Assembly: GCF_902490045.1 (NCBI RefSeq)
Contig: NZ_CABUCJ010000015.1
Location: 1 to 34,170 of the forward strand
Direction: 5' to 3'
Length of the DNA stretch: 34,170 nucleotides
From: an uncultured Anaerotruncus sp.
Lineage (GTDB): Bacteria; Bacillota; Clostridia; Oscillospirales; Ruminococcaceae
Shown here piece by piece: positions 15,887-23,821 of the stretch; the first letter of the stretch is position 1, and the number at the start of each line of letters is the position of its first letter. The notes beneath the pieces were generated by a model. It was given only the letters and a program-made list of their open reading frames with translations, was not told the DNA's origin and did not search any database. The translations under genes were made by a program, and so were the position numbers.

Positions 15887-16921
15887 ATGAAAATCCGCAC
15901 CCTCGGCGCCCTTTCGCTGGCGCTGCTCCTTGGCGGCTGCGGCGCACCGCCGCAGCCCGCGCCCGAAGCGCCCCTGCCCGCCGTCGACCCGCCCGTCTAC
16001 GCCATCATCTCCAAGGAGCAGTCCAACCCCTATATGCAGAACATGGCGGACGGCTTTGCCGCCGCCTGCCGGGAGCTCGGCGCCGAAGCGCTCTGCATGG
16101 GGCCCGACTCCTACACCGCGCAGGCCCAGATCGACATCATCGACGAGCTGATTGACCGGAAGGTGGACGCGATCGTCATCGCGGCCAACGACTCGGACGC
16201 GCTCCAGGACGCGCTCCAGCGCGCGATGGACGAGGGGATCGCGATCCTCTCGCTCGACTCGGCCGTCAACAAGGAGAGCCGCATGCTCCACATCCAGCAG
16301 GCCGACCCCGAAAAGATCGGCCGGGTGCTCATCCAGGCCGCCTGCAAAATGGCGGGCGGCGAGGGCAAGGCGGCGATCCTGTCGGCCACGCGGCAGGCCA
16401 CCAACCAGAACCTGTGGATCAAATGGATGCAGCGGGAGGTCGAGCAGAACCCGTCGGTCTACGCGGACTTTGAGCTGCTGCCCGTGGCTTACGGGGACGA
16501 TGAATCCGAAAAATCCCGCGAGGAGACGCTGCGCCTGCTCGAAGAAAACCCCGACCTCAAGGTGATCATCTGCCCGAGCGTCGTGGGGATGCTCGCCGTG
16601 GGCCGGACACTCCGGGAGGAGGAGTCCCCCGTGCTCTTCACCGGTCTGGGGCTGCCCTCCGAAATCGCCCCCTACATCGAGTCGGGCAGCTGTCCGTGGA
16701 TGTACCTCTGGAACCCCATCGACCTCGGCTACCTCAGCGCCTACGCCGCCGACGGGCTCGCGACCGGCCGGATCACCGGCAGGGAGGGCGACAACCTCAC
16801 CGCCGGGCGGCTTGGACTGCGGGTGGTGGTCGACGCGGAGGACGGCGGCACCGAGCTGCTGCTGGGGGACCCGGTCAAGTTCGATCCGGACAACATCGGC
16901 GAATGGAAGTCCGTCTACTAG
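15887..16921 (+). CDS. Stand-alone sugar-binding lipoprotein
   Basis: A 344-residue periplasmic-binding-protein-like lipoprotein: a short signal with LLLGGC lipobox (Cys18), a Pro/Ala linker, then the type 1 fold (VYAIISKEQSNPYMQNMADGF start, DAIVIAANDSDAL, VIICPSVVGMLAVG, GLGLPSEIAPYI). It resembles RhaS/LsrB-type binding proteins in general build. GGGGG lies eight bases before the ATG. It has its own promoter and terminator and no adjacent permease on its strand; it is divergent from the YesN-type regulator. Two roles fit: an alternative binding protein for the neighbouring importer, or a ligand-presenting partner of the YesM-type kinase, as in SBP-kinase-regulator systems. The ligand is not determined. 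Confidence 0.88.
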   Translation: MKIRTLGALSLALLLGGCGAPPQPAPEAPLPAVDPPVYAIISKEQSNPYMQNMADGFAAACRELGAEALCMGPDSYTAQAQIDIIDELIDRKVDAIVIAANDSDALQDALQRAMDEGIAILSLDSAVNKESRMLHIQQADPEKIGRVLIQAACKMAGGEGKAAILSATRQATNQNLWIKWMQREVEQNPSVYADFELLPVAYGDDESEKSREETLRLLEENPDLKVIICPSVVGMLAVGRTLREEESPVLFTGLGLPSEIAPYIESGSCPWMYLWNPIDLGYLSAYAADGLATGRITGREGDNLTAGRLGLRVVVDAEDGGTELLLGDPVKFDPDNIGEWKSVY

Positions 16922-16941
16922 ACGCCCGAATGAAACGGCGG

Positions 16942-17005
16942 CAGGGATGAGGGCGTTAGCTCTACGGGAGAATATTTAAACAGGTTCAGGGATGGGGGCG
17001 TTAGC
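16942..17005. repeat. Direct repeat of the terminator left arm
   Basis: CAGGGATGAGGGCGTTAGC (16942-16960) and CAGGGATGGGGGCGTTAGC (16987-17005) differ at one base of 19. Only the second copy is followed by a matching right arm, so the first looks like a decayed duplicate of the terminator. Confidence 0.6.
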
Positions 17006-17019
17006 CCCCATCCCTTTTT
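16989..17019 (+). terminator. Intrinsic terminator of the stand-alone binding lipoprotein
   Basis: GGGATGGGGGC pairs with GCCCCCATCCC around GTTA, followed by TTTTT. It also lies 16 bases past the convergent binding-protein gene's stop, but there is no T tract on that strand. Confidence 0.85.
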
Positions 17020-17034
17020 GCGTGTCGTGTGAGA

Positions 17035-18084
17035 TCAGTCGGCGGTGATGTCGGTGAGGACTTCGCCGTCCTTGCCGATCATCTGGACGGCCGCGAAGAT
17101 TTCCTTGTTGGTCGCGTCGTCATAGGCGAGGGAGCCGCCGGTGCACATGGTGTTCGCCAGCTCGACGCCCAGCGCGCCGATGCCCTTCGGGTCCTGCGCG
17201 ACGGTGCCCTGCATGGTGCCGGCCGCAATCGCTTCCAGCGCGCCCGCGTCGCCGTTGAAGCCGAAGAGGAGCACGTCGGAGCGGCCCGCTTCCTGAAGCG
17301 CTTCCATCGCGCCCAGCGCCATCGGGTCGTTGGCGGCGAAGACCGCGGCGATGTCCGGGTTGGCGGCGAGGATGTCCTGCATCGCCTCATAGCCCTTGGT
17401 CTGATCGCTGTCGGCGGTGAGCTCCTGAACCATCGTGTAGCCCGCCTCGTTCATGACGTCCTTGAAGCCCTCGGGGCGGCGCGCGGCGTAGACCGCGGAA
17501 GCCTCGCAGCGGATGACGGCGTAGTTCCTGCTGGCGGTGCCTGCCGCTTCGAGCAGCTGGAGGGCGTATTTGCCGGCCATCCGGCCGCCGCCGTACATGT
17601 CGGAAACGATGATGGCGTCCTTATCGGTGCCGCCGTCGCCGATGTCGCAGATGATGACGGGGATGCTCTTCTGCTTGGCGAGCTCGACGATCGAGCTGAG
17701 CGCCTCGGGCTTGCAGGGGGAGATCACGAGCGCGTCGACGCCCTCGTCGTTGATCAGGCGGGTCGCGCCGCTGACCATCTCGGTCTCGTCGTTCTGCTGG
17801 TCGTGGAGGATGACCTGGATGCCCAGCTCGGCGGCCTTTTCCTCGACGCCGGCGGTCATGCTCTGGAAGAACTCCTGCTGGTTGTCGTAGACCGACCAGC
17901 CGAATTTGAGGCCGGCCGTCTCAGCCGGGGCTTCGGCGGGAGCTTCGTCGGCGGACGCAGCGGGAGCCGCAGGGGCCGCCGCGCTCGGGGCCGGGGCCGC
18001 GCCGCTGTCGGACGAGCAGGCCGCGAGGGAAACCGCCATTGCAAAACAGAGTACCAGCGCGAGGATTCGGGTCTTCTTTAACAT
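17035..18084 (-). CDS. Sugar-binding lipoprotein of the second ABC importer
   Basis: A 349-residue ribose-type binding lipoprotein. The signal peptide MLKKTRIL leads to a lipobox LAAC (Cys23), then a long Ala/Pro/Glu linker to about residue 57, and the fold start LKFGWSVYDNQQEFFQSM. Later segments are DALVISPCKPEAL, AAVFAANDPMALGAMEAL and FGFNGDAGALEAI. I chose the ATG at 18084, which directly precedes the signal peptide; GGGAG lies 11 bases upstream. It ends a minus-strand run ATPase-permease-permease-binding protein, separated from the permease gene by 107 bases. Rhamnose is a plausible ligand because rhaBA is near and the gene set matches RhaSTPQ-type importers, but this is inference. Confidence 0.9.
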   Translation of the reverse strand: MLKKTRILALVLCFAMAVSLAACSSDSGAAPAPSAAAPAAPAASADEAPAEAPAETAGLKFGWSVYDNQQEFFQSMTAGVEEKAAELGIQVILHDQQNDETEMVSGATRLINDEGVDALVISPCKPEALSSIVELAKQKSIPVIICDIGDGGTDKDAIIVSDMYGGGRMAGKYALQLLEAAGTASRNYAVIRCEASAVYAARRPEGFKDVMNEAGYTMVQELTADSDQTKGYEAMQDILAANPDIAAVFAANDPMALGAMEALQEAGRSDVLLFGFNGDAGALEAIAAGTMQGTVAQDPKGIGALGVELANTMCTGGSLAYDDATNKEIFAAVQMIGKDGEVLTDITAD

Positions 18085-18191
18085 GAATAATCCATCTCCC
18101 AATCTTTTCATTTTGTTTTCTCGGTTGTTTTCCAACGGATGAACAGGTCACGCCGGGCGCGCATCCCTCCTTCCCGGTAAACTGCGCGGCT

Positions 18192-19196
18192 TCAGGCGCC
18201 CGCCGCGCTTCCGCGCCGCCGTTCGTCCAGTTCCCTGCGGGAGCGGGACTTGACCAGGAAGTCGTTGACGTAGGCGCGGATGCCGTTGATGGAAAATGCG
18301 AATATCAGGATGACGCCCTCGATAATGCGCTGCATGTAGCTTTGAATCTGGAAGGCGTCCATTCCGCTCTTGATGGTCGCCAGAAAGATGGCGGCGACCG
18401 CGGTGGTAAAGATGCTCCCCTTGCCGCCGACGAGCGCCGTGCCGCCCAGCACGACCGCCGAGATGACGGTAAACTCGAACCCGTCCTTCATGCCGTAGTT
18501 GGAGGAGCCGAGGTAGGAGGTGATCATGATCGAGGCGGCCGCCGTAAAGAGGCCGACCATCAGGTAGATAAGGATCTGCGTCCGGGGGATGCTGATGCCT
18601 GCGATGCGCGCCGCCTCGTGGGAGTTGCCGATCGCCAGCGTGTGGCGGCCGAGCGCGGTCTTGCGCAGGATGACGGTCCCGATCACGCCGCAGATGACCA
18701 TCACGATGAAAGGCACCGGGACGCCCGCCAGGTAGCTCGTGGACATCAGCTTGAAGAGCCTGTTCTCGACGACGACCGGCGTGGCGTTTACGATCTGCGC
18801 GAGCGCGCGGTAGCCGAACATCATGGCGAGCGTCGCGATGAAGGCGGGGATCTTCATCCTGGCGATGAGAATCCCGTTGAAGGTCCCGAGCGCCGCGCCG
18901 AGCAGCAGGATGAGGAGGACCGACGGGAACACCCCCATCTGTGGGAGGAGCAGGGTCAGCACGCAGGAGCAGAGCGCGACCTGCGAGGCGACCGACAGGT
19001 CGAGGTCGCCGCTGATGATGACAAAGGTCATGCCCACGCCGCAGATGCCGGTGAAGGAGGCCTCGCGGACGATGTTCTGGAAGGCCGAGATGTTCCGGAA
19101 GTTGGGGCTGAAGACGATGAGAATCAGCCAGAAGATGAGCAGCGCGTAGAGGATACCCAGCTCGCCGAAATTGATCTGTAATTTCTTCTTCATCAT
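18192..19196 (-). CDS. Ribose-type ABC permease, second subunit
   Basis: A 334-residue membrane protein of the RbsC/BPD_transp_2 family. Seen: MTFVIISGDLDLSVASQ near residue 55, repeated hydrophobic helices, the GNSHEAARIAGIS loop and VISAVVLGGTALVGGKGS. A charged tail (SRSRRELDERRRG) ends the protein in the cytoplasm. The ATG at 19196 overlaps the stop of the first permease (ATGA), and GGAGG lies seven bases upstream. The open frame continues upstream to 20348 without a stop, but that part reads the first permease in the wrong frame. Confidence 0.92.
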   Translation of the reverse strand: MMKKKLQINFGELGILYALLIFWLILIVFSPNFRNISAFQNIVREASFTGICGVGMTFVIISGDLDLSVASQVALCSCVLTLLLPQMGVFPSVLLILLLGAALGTFNGILIARMKIPAFIATLAMMFGYRALAQIVNATPVVVENRLFKLMSTSYLAGVPVPFIVMVICGVIGTVILRKTALGRHTLAIGNSHEAARIAGISIPRTQILIYLMVGLFTAAASIMITSYLGSSNYGMKDGFEFTVISAVVLGGTALVGGKGSIFTTAVAAIFLATIKSGMDAFQIQSYMQRIIEGVILIFAFSINGIRAYVNDFLVKSRSRRELDERRRGSAAGA

Positions 19197-20152
19197 TTCG
19201 CCGCCTCCTGGGTAATGATTTTGATTCCGCTGATCGACAGTGCGAAGAGCAGGACGACCGCGATCGCCAGCTTCTGGAACGCCTCGTCGACCCCTAGGAT
19301 GTTGAGGCCGCTGCGGATGAGCGAGAGGAGCAGCGCCCCGATGAAGGAGCCCCAGATGTTCCCCTTGCCGCCCGAGAGAGCCGTGCCGCCGAGGATGACC
19401 GAGGTGATGACATCGAGCTCGAAGCCATCGCCGATGATCGCGCTGCCGGTGGCGAGCCGCGACGACTGGAGCACGCCCGCGCAGGCCGCGGTCAGGCCGG
19501 TGACGACGAAGACCGCGATGAGGGTGCGGTCGACGTTGATGCCGCTCGCACGGGCGGCCGCTTCGTTGGAGCCGATCGCGCGGGTCTTGACGCCGAAGCG
19601 GGTGTGGCGGTAGACGAGGTAGGCGATCACAAAGACCGCGACCACCAGGATCACCTGCACCGGGATGCCGAGGACGCTGGAGGTGGAGAAGATCTTGATC
19701 TCCTTGTTTTTCGACATGAGCACCCGCTTGCCGTTGCTGTAGACGAGCGCCGCGCCCTTGAAGGCGAGCTGGGTGGCCAGCGTGGCCACGAAGGTCTGGA
19801 TATGTAATTTCGTGATGATAAGCCCGTTGACCACGCCGCAGAGCACGCCGACGAGCAGCGCCAGCAGGATGCTCGGCCACATGCCGATGTTGGCGATGTT
19901 CATGGCCACCACGCAGGTGACCAGCGAGAGGATCGAGCCGACCGAGAGGTCGAAGCCGCCCGCGCAGATGGCGAAGGTCATGCCCGCCGCCGCGATGCCC
20001 GTCGTGGCCGAGCGGGAGAGCACGGTGGTCAGGTTGGAGACCGATACGATCCTCGCGTTGAGGGCGAGGAAGACCAGCCCCACGGCCAGCAGGATGGCAA
20101 GGATGCCGAAGCGGTCCCACCACGACCAAAATCTTTTCGTCCTGTCGTTCAT
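19193..20152 (-). CDS. Ribose-type ABC permease, first subunit
   Basis: A 319-residue permease paralogous to its downstream neighbour. Seen: MTFAICAGGFDLSVGS, multiple transmembrane helices, GSNEAAARASGIN and VITSVILGGTALSGGKGN. Two different permeases with one double-domain ATPase match the RhaP/RhaQ arrangement of rhamnose importers, or LsrC/LsrD. It overlaps the ATPase gene by four bases at its start and the second permease by four bases at its end, so the three are tightly coupled. Confidence 0.93.
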   Translation of the reverse strand: MNDRTKRFWSWWDRFGILAILLAVGLVFLALNARIVSVSNLTTVLSRSATTGIAAAGMTFAICAGGFDLSVGSILSLVTCVVAMNIANIGMWPSILLALLVGVLCGVVNGLIITKLHIQTFVATLATQLAFKGAALVYSNGKRVLMSKNKEIKIFSTSSVLGIPVQVILVVAVFVIAYLVYRHTRFGVKTRAIGSNEAAARASGINVDRTLIAVFVVTGLTAACAGVLQSSRLATGSAIIGDGFELDVITSVILGGTALSGGKGNIWGSFIGALLLSLIRSGLNILGVDEAFQKLAIAVVLLFALSISGIKIITQEAAK

Positions 20153-21654
20153 ATTCCGTCACCGTCCAATCTTTCCGACGTTCCGGTCGCGCACTCCATG
20201 ATCGTGACCTCGTCCATCTCCGCCTTTGAGAGGTTGCCGGTGATCCGGCCCTGGAAGACGACCAGCGTGCGGTGGCAGATGCTGATGATCTCCGGAAGCT
20301 CGGAGGAGACGACGATGATCGCCAGCCCCGACTTCGCGAGCTCCTCAAGCAGCTCGTAAATCTCCGCCTTCGCGCCGACGTCGATGCCGCGCGTCGGCTC
20401 GAGCATGATCAGCACCTTGCAGTCGCTCGCCAGCGCCCGCGCCAGAAGGAACTTCTGCTGGTTTCCGCCCGAAAGGTTGACAATCCGCTGCGCCGGGGAG
20501 GAAAATTTCATGTTCATGCGCCTCTTGTAGTTTTCGAGCAGCTCCTGCTCCCTCGCGGCGCTGATGAGCCCGAAGCGGGAGATCGACCGCAGGATGTTCA
20601 TCGTGAGGTTTTCCCGCACCGTCATCAGCGCGAAGATTCCCGCGCTCTTGCGGTCCTCGGTGACGAACCCGATACCGTCCCGGATCGCCTGAAGCGGCCC
20701 CTTTATCTGGAGCTGCCGCCCATTGAGGGCCACCGTGCCGCCGTCCGGGCGGATGAGCCCGTAGACCGCCTTGACGATCTCCTCACGTCCGCAGCCCATG
20801 AGGCCTGCCACGCCGAGCAGCTCGCCGCCGCGCACGCTGAAGCTCACGTCCTCGAACATCCCGGCACGGGTGAGGTTTTTGACCTCGAGCACCGTCTCCC
20901 CGAGCTCGTGCCCGGAGGATTTGTAGTACTGGTCCACCTCCCGGCCGACCATCAGCTTGACCAGGTCGTTGTGGGTGAGCTCGCCGGTCTTTCTGGTGGC
21001 GACGTACTGGCCGTCCCGCAGGATCGAGACCCGGTCGGCCAGGTCGAAAATCTCCTTGAGGCGGTGGGAGATATAGAGGATCGTCTTCCCGTTCTCCCGG
21101 AGCCTCCGGATGAGGGCGTAGAGGACGTCGACCTCCTGGTTGTTGAGTGCGCCGGTCGGTTCGTCCATGATGATGATGTCCGATTCATGGGAGACCGCCT
21201 TGGCGATCTCGACCATCTGCTGCTGGGAGACGCTGAGCATCCCGACCATGTCGGTCGGCTTGAGGGACAGGCTCATGCTGTCGATCAGCTCCTGCGCCCG
21301 GGCGTTCATCGTCCGGATGTCCAGCATCACGCCGCGCACCGGCAGGCCGGACGCGAAGATGTTCTCCGCGACGGTGAGCTCCGGCATAAGGTTCAGCTCC
21401 TGGTAGATGACGCTGACCCCCGCCTTCATCGCGTCCTGGATCGAATGGATCTCCTGTTTCTCTCCGCGGATGAAAATCTCCCCGCTGTCCGCCTGGTACA
21501 TTCCGCCGAGAATCTTCATCAGCGTGGATTTCCCCGCGCCGTTTTCACCGACGATGGCGTGGACCTCCCCCTCTTCGATCGAGAGGCTCACGTCCGACAA
21601 CGCCTTGACGCCGGGAAACGACTTGCTGATATTGCGTATCTCGATGATAGCCAA
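20149..21654 (-). CDS. Ribose-type ABC ATPase with altered Walker B in domain 2
   Basis: A 501-residue double-domain ATPase of the RbsA/RhaT type, energising the two-permease importer. NBD1 is complete: GENGAGKST, LSVSQQQMVEIAKA, IIIMDEPTGAL. NBD2 has the family's degenerate Walker A (GLMGCGREE) and an intact LSGGNQQK signature, but the Walker B reads LIMLEPTRGID, with Leu418 in place of the usual Asp. The paralogous ATPase at 5418-6923 keeps the Asp. I favour the TTG start at 21654, which gives a standard N-terminus and has GAGGTG nine bases upstream; GTG codons at 21666 and 21708 are alternatives. It is the first gene after the promoter at 21.73 kb. Confidence 0.9.
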   Translation of the reverse strand: MAIIEIRNISKSFPGVKALSDVSLSIEEGEVHAIVGENGAGKSTLMKILGGMYQADSGEIFIRGEKQEIHSIQDAMKAGVSVIYQELNLMPELTVAENIFASGLPVRGVMLDIRTMNARAQELIDSMSLSLKPTDMVGMLSVSQQQMVEIAKAVSHESDIIIMDEPTGALNNQEVDVLYALIRRLRENGKTILYISHRLKEIFDLADRVSILRDGQYVATRKTGELTHNDLVKLMVGREVDQYYKSSGHELGETVLEVKNLTRAGMFEDVSFSVRGGELLGVAGLMGCGREEIVKAVYGLIRPDGGTVALNGRQLQIKGPLQAIRDGIGFVTEDRKSAGIFALMTVRENLTMNILRSISRFGLISAAREQELLENYKRRMNMKFSSPAQRIVNLSGGNQQKFLLARALASDCKVLIMLEPTRGIDVGAKAEIYELLEELAKSGLAIIVVSSELPEIISICHRTLVVFQGRITGNLSKAEMDEVTIMECATGTSERLDGDGI

Positions 21655-21722
21655 TTGTTTTCGCACCTCGCTTTTCTGTCTGGCGGCCGTTCCCGCAATC
21701 CGCTCCACCTGTTTCTGTTTTT

Positions 21723-21751
21723 ATTGTAATGTTCACCAGTTTATTAGTAAA
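21723..21751 (-). promoter_or_regulatory. Promoter of the second ABC importer operon
   Basis: On the minus strand TTTACT (21751-21746), 17 bases, TACAAT (21728-21723). The start would be near 21716. Confidence 0.55.
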
Positions 21752-21757
21752 TGAACA
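21730..21757. promoter_or_regulatory. Inverted repeat overlapping the importer promoter, candidate operator
   Basis: TGTTCA (21730-21735) and TGAACA (21752-21757) are separated by 16 bases, with a smaller TTTA/TAAA pair inside. The repeat spans the -35 and the spacer, a position typical of repressor sites. The 9-mer AATGTTCAC at this site also occurs at 23719-23727 upstream of the surface-protein gene. Confidence 0.4.
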
Positions 21758-21790
21758 ATTCAGAACTGTTTGGATACACAAAACAGCACA

Positions 21791-21829
21791 AAAAGGCCCG
21801 GTTTCCGTTTGCCGGAAACCGGGCCTTTT
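21791..21829 (-). terminator. Intrinsic terminator of the sensor kinase gene
   Basis: A 17-bp stem, AAAAGGCCCGGTTTCCG and its complement, with a 5-base loop and T/A tracts on both sides, starts 28 bases past the kinase stop. Confidence 0.85.
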
Positions 21830-21857
21830 GTCTGTTATAAGAGGACAGATTGCGCCG

Positions 21858-23591
21858 TCATTTCGCGCTCAGTCCGCCGCTGAGCGTCACGGTCGTGCCC
21901 TGCGGGAAATTGCGCTCGATGCGGTACCCGACGCTCTCCCCCGCCGAGAGCTTGAGCCGGATGATCGTGTTCACAAGCCCAAGCCCGCCGATCTTGAGCT
22001 CGCTGTAATTGGCGGGCAGATCCTCGCTGTACTGGGCGACCTTGCGTTCGAGCTCTTCGATCTCCCCGTCGGCAAAGCCCGAGCCGTTGTCCGCCACCGA
22101 GATACACCACCGCTCCCCCTCGATGCGCGAGGTGACGCTCACCCGCCAGGGGGGCTCCGCCTGCTTGAAGGCGTGCTCGAAGCAGTTCTCGACGATCGGC
22201 TGGATGATCAGCCGGGGAATCGGCATCCCCTCGAGCCGCTCGTCGAGCGAGAGGTCGTAATCGAAATACTCCTCATAGCGCAGCTTCATCAGCTCGAGGT
22301 AGTTGCGGACGTTTTCGATCTCGCTGCCGAGCGTCGCGCCGCCGGCGCTGTAGGAGCTGCTGTAGCGCAGCATCTGGGAAATCCGCTCGCAGGTGTCGGC
22401 GATGCGGTCCTCCCCCGCCTCGATCGCCATGCTGCTGATCGTGGAGAGGGAATTGTAGAGGAAATGCGGGTTCATCTGCGACTGGAGCGCGAGCAGGTAG
22501 GCCTTCTGCTCGCAGGCGACCGAATCGTTCATCTTTTTGAGCATCGACTGGAAGGCGGCGTTGAGCTCCCGCACCTCGTCGATGCTCTCGTCGGGGACGA
22601 GGTCGGCCTGGATCGAATCGATCGAAATTTTGCGCACCTCGTCGCTCAGCCGGATGAGCGGCGCGGAAATCCGCTTGGAGATGAGGTAGACCGCAAGGAT
22701 GAGCAGCACGATCGTCACGAGGCTGCCGATAAAGAGGTAGACGGTCATCGAGCGATAGGGCCGCATCATCGAGCGCCTGTCCTGCGCGAGCGCGACCCGC
22801 CATCCGTACTGGTCGGACAGCTTGGCGGTGACGTAGTAGTCCCGCTCCTCCAGGTCGCTGTACGCCCGGTCGGCCGGAAGAATCTGATTGCCCTCCGCGT
22901 CGAAGAGGAAGACGACCGTATCGGTCAGCACGTCGAGCGCGAGGTAGCTCTCGAGCTGGTCGACCCCCTGCTGGATCTCGACGATGCCGTAGACCTCCTT
23001 GGAGTAGAAATTGGTGACCGGCCGCAGCAGGGAGGTGTACCGTGCCTTATAGGTGCCCGACCAGCGGTCCTTCTGGGGCGGAAGCAGCAGGTACCCGGCC
23101 CGGCCGTCGATCAGCTCGCGCATCTGCGCGCCAACGTCGGTTTCATAGAGCGTCTCGGAGACCCGGCTTTCGGGGTTGACGCTCGCGCCCGCGCTGATGA
23201 AATCCCCGTGCTGGTTGTAGACGCTGATCCGCCAGATCGGCATGCTCGGGCCGTTGTGGGAGGTCAGCACGCTGGCGATGTCGATGCTGTCCATGATGTT
23301 TACATCGAAGTAGTTCTCCCGGCTGGCGTCCTGCTGGAGGCGGTTGAAAATATTGATGATGCGGGGGTCCGATTTGACCTGCTGGGCCATCTGGTCCATC
23401 TCCGAGAGGTAGGCGTCCACCTGCGAAACCATCTTGTCGAGCAACTGCGTCTGGTTGATCGCGGCGGTCTTTTCGCTCACGCCGACCACGTACTGGTAGG
23501 CCGCGCCCACCAGCACCAGCATGAATACCAGCAGGAAGGCCGAATAGGTCAGCACCAGCCTGCGCAGGAACCCTGTTTTCCGATGTTTCAT
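21858..23591 (-). CDS. YesM-type sensor histidine kinase
   Basis: A 577-residue membrane kinase. A transmembrane helix near residues 13-33 and a second near 285-310 bracket an extracellular sensor of about 250 residues (dCACHE-like by position). A HAMP-like segment (SKRISAPLIRLSDEVRKI parts) follows, then the His_kinase domain with phosphoacceptor His376 in QSQMNPHFLYNSL. The ATPase domain has IIQPIVENCFEHAF, DNGSGF and GGLGLVNT. Its natural partner is the YesN-type regulator at 14.2-15.7 kb. The ATG at 23591 directly abuts GGAGG but has GGGTGG seven bases upstream; a GTG at 23606 is an alternative. It is a single-gene unit with its own promoter and terminator, just upstream of the importer operon. 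Confidence 0.92.
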   Translation of the reverse strand: MKHRKTGFLRRLVLTYSAFLLVFMLVLVGAAYQYVVGVSEKTAAINQTQLLDKMVSQVDAYLSEMDQMAQQVKSDPRIINIFNRLQQDASRENYFDVNIMDSIDIASVLTSHNGPSMPIWRISVYNQHGDFISAGASVNPESRVSETLYETDVGAQMRELIDGRAGYLLLPPQKDRWSGTYKARYTSLLRPVTNFYSKEVYGIVEIQQGVDQLESYLALDVLTDTVVFLFDAEGNQILPADRAYSDLEERDYYVTAKLSDQYGWRVALAQDRRSMMRPYRSMTVYLFIGSLVTIVLLILAVYLISKRISAPLIRLSDEVRKISIDSIQADLVPDESIDEVRELNAAFQSMLKKMNDSVACEQKAYLLALQSQMNPHFLYNSLSTISSMAIEAGEDRIADTCERISQMLRYSSSYSAGGATLGSEIENVRNYLELMKLRYEEYFDYDLSLDERLEGMPIPRLIIQPIVENCFEHAFKQAEPPWRVSVTSRIEGERWCISVADNGSGFADGEIEELERKVAQYSEDLPANYSELKIGGLGLVNTIIRLKLSAGESVGYRIERNFPQGTTVTLSGGLSAK

Positions 23592-23630
23592 CCTCCAGCC
23601 ACCCACAGTCCCAATTTGTCCGTTTTCCTT

Positions 23631-23658
23631 ATTGTAGCAGAAATTCTAATTTTCGCAA
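23631..23658 (-). promoter_or_regulatory. Promoter of the YesM-type kinase gene
   Basis: On the minus strand TTGCGA (23658-23653), 16 bases, TACAAT (23636-23631), about 40 bases before the start codon. Confidence 0.5.
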
Positions 23659-23735
23659 TCCGTACCCCCAATTTTCCGTCGAGGGCCCGAATTTGGTCAA
23701 ATCGCCCAAAATTCACAGAATGTTCACAATTAAGC

Positions 23736-23765
23736 GCGACAAAAAGGCCGCAAATCCGCTACTAT
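23736..23765 (+). promoter_or_regulatory. Weak promoter candidate of the large surface-protein gene
   Basis: GCGACA (23736-23741), 18 bases, TACTAT (23760-23765). Two direct TTCACA copies lie just upstream (23712-23726). The assignment is tentative. Confidence 0.35.
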
Positions 23766-23821
23766 TAAAACAGAAGGCAAGGATTGACAGCAGCCCCAAA
23801 ACCTGACCGGGAGGAACGCTT

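Noticed and set aside
19197..20348. Upstream extension of the second permease frame
   Set aside because: This part is the first permease gene read in the wrong frame. The ATG at 19196 has a good ribosome-binding site and gives a normal-length permease.
21729..23768. A 679-codon plus-strand frame over the YesM-type kinase
   Set aside because: It is a shadow of the kinase, which has the full set of kinase motifs on the minus strand.
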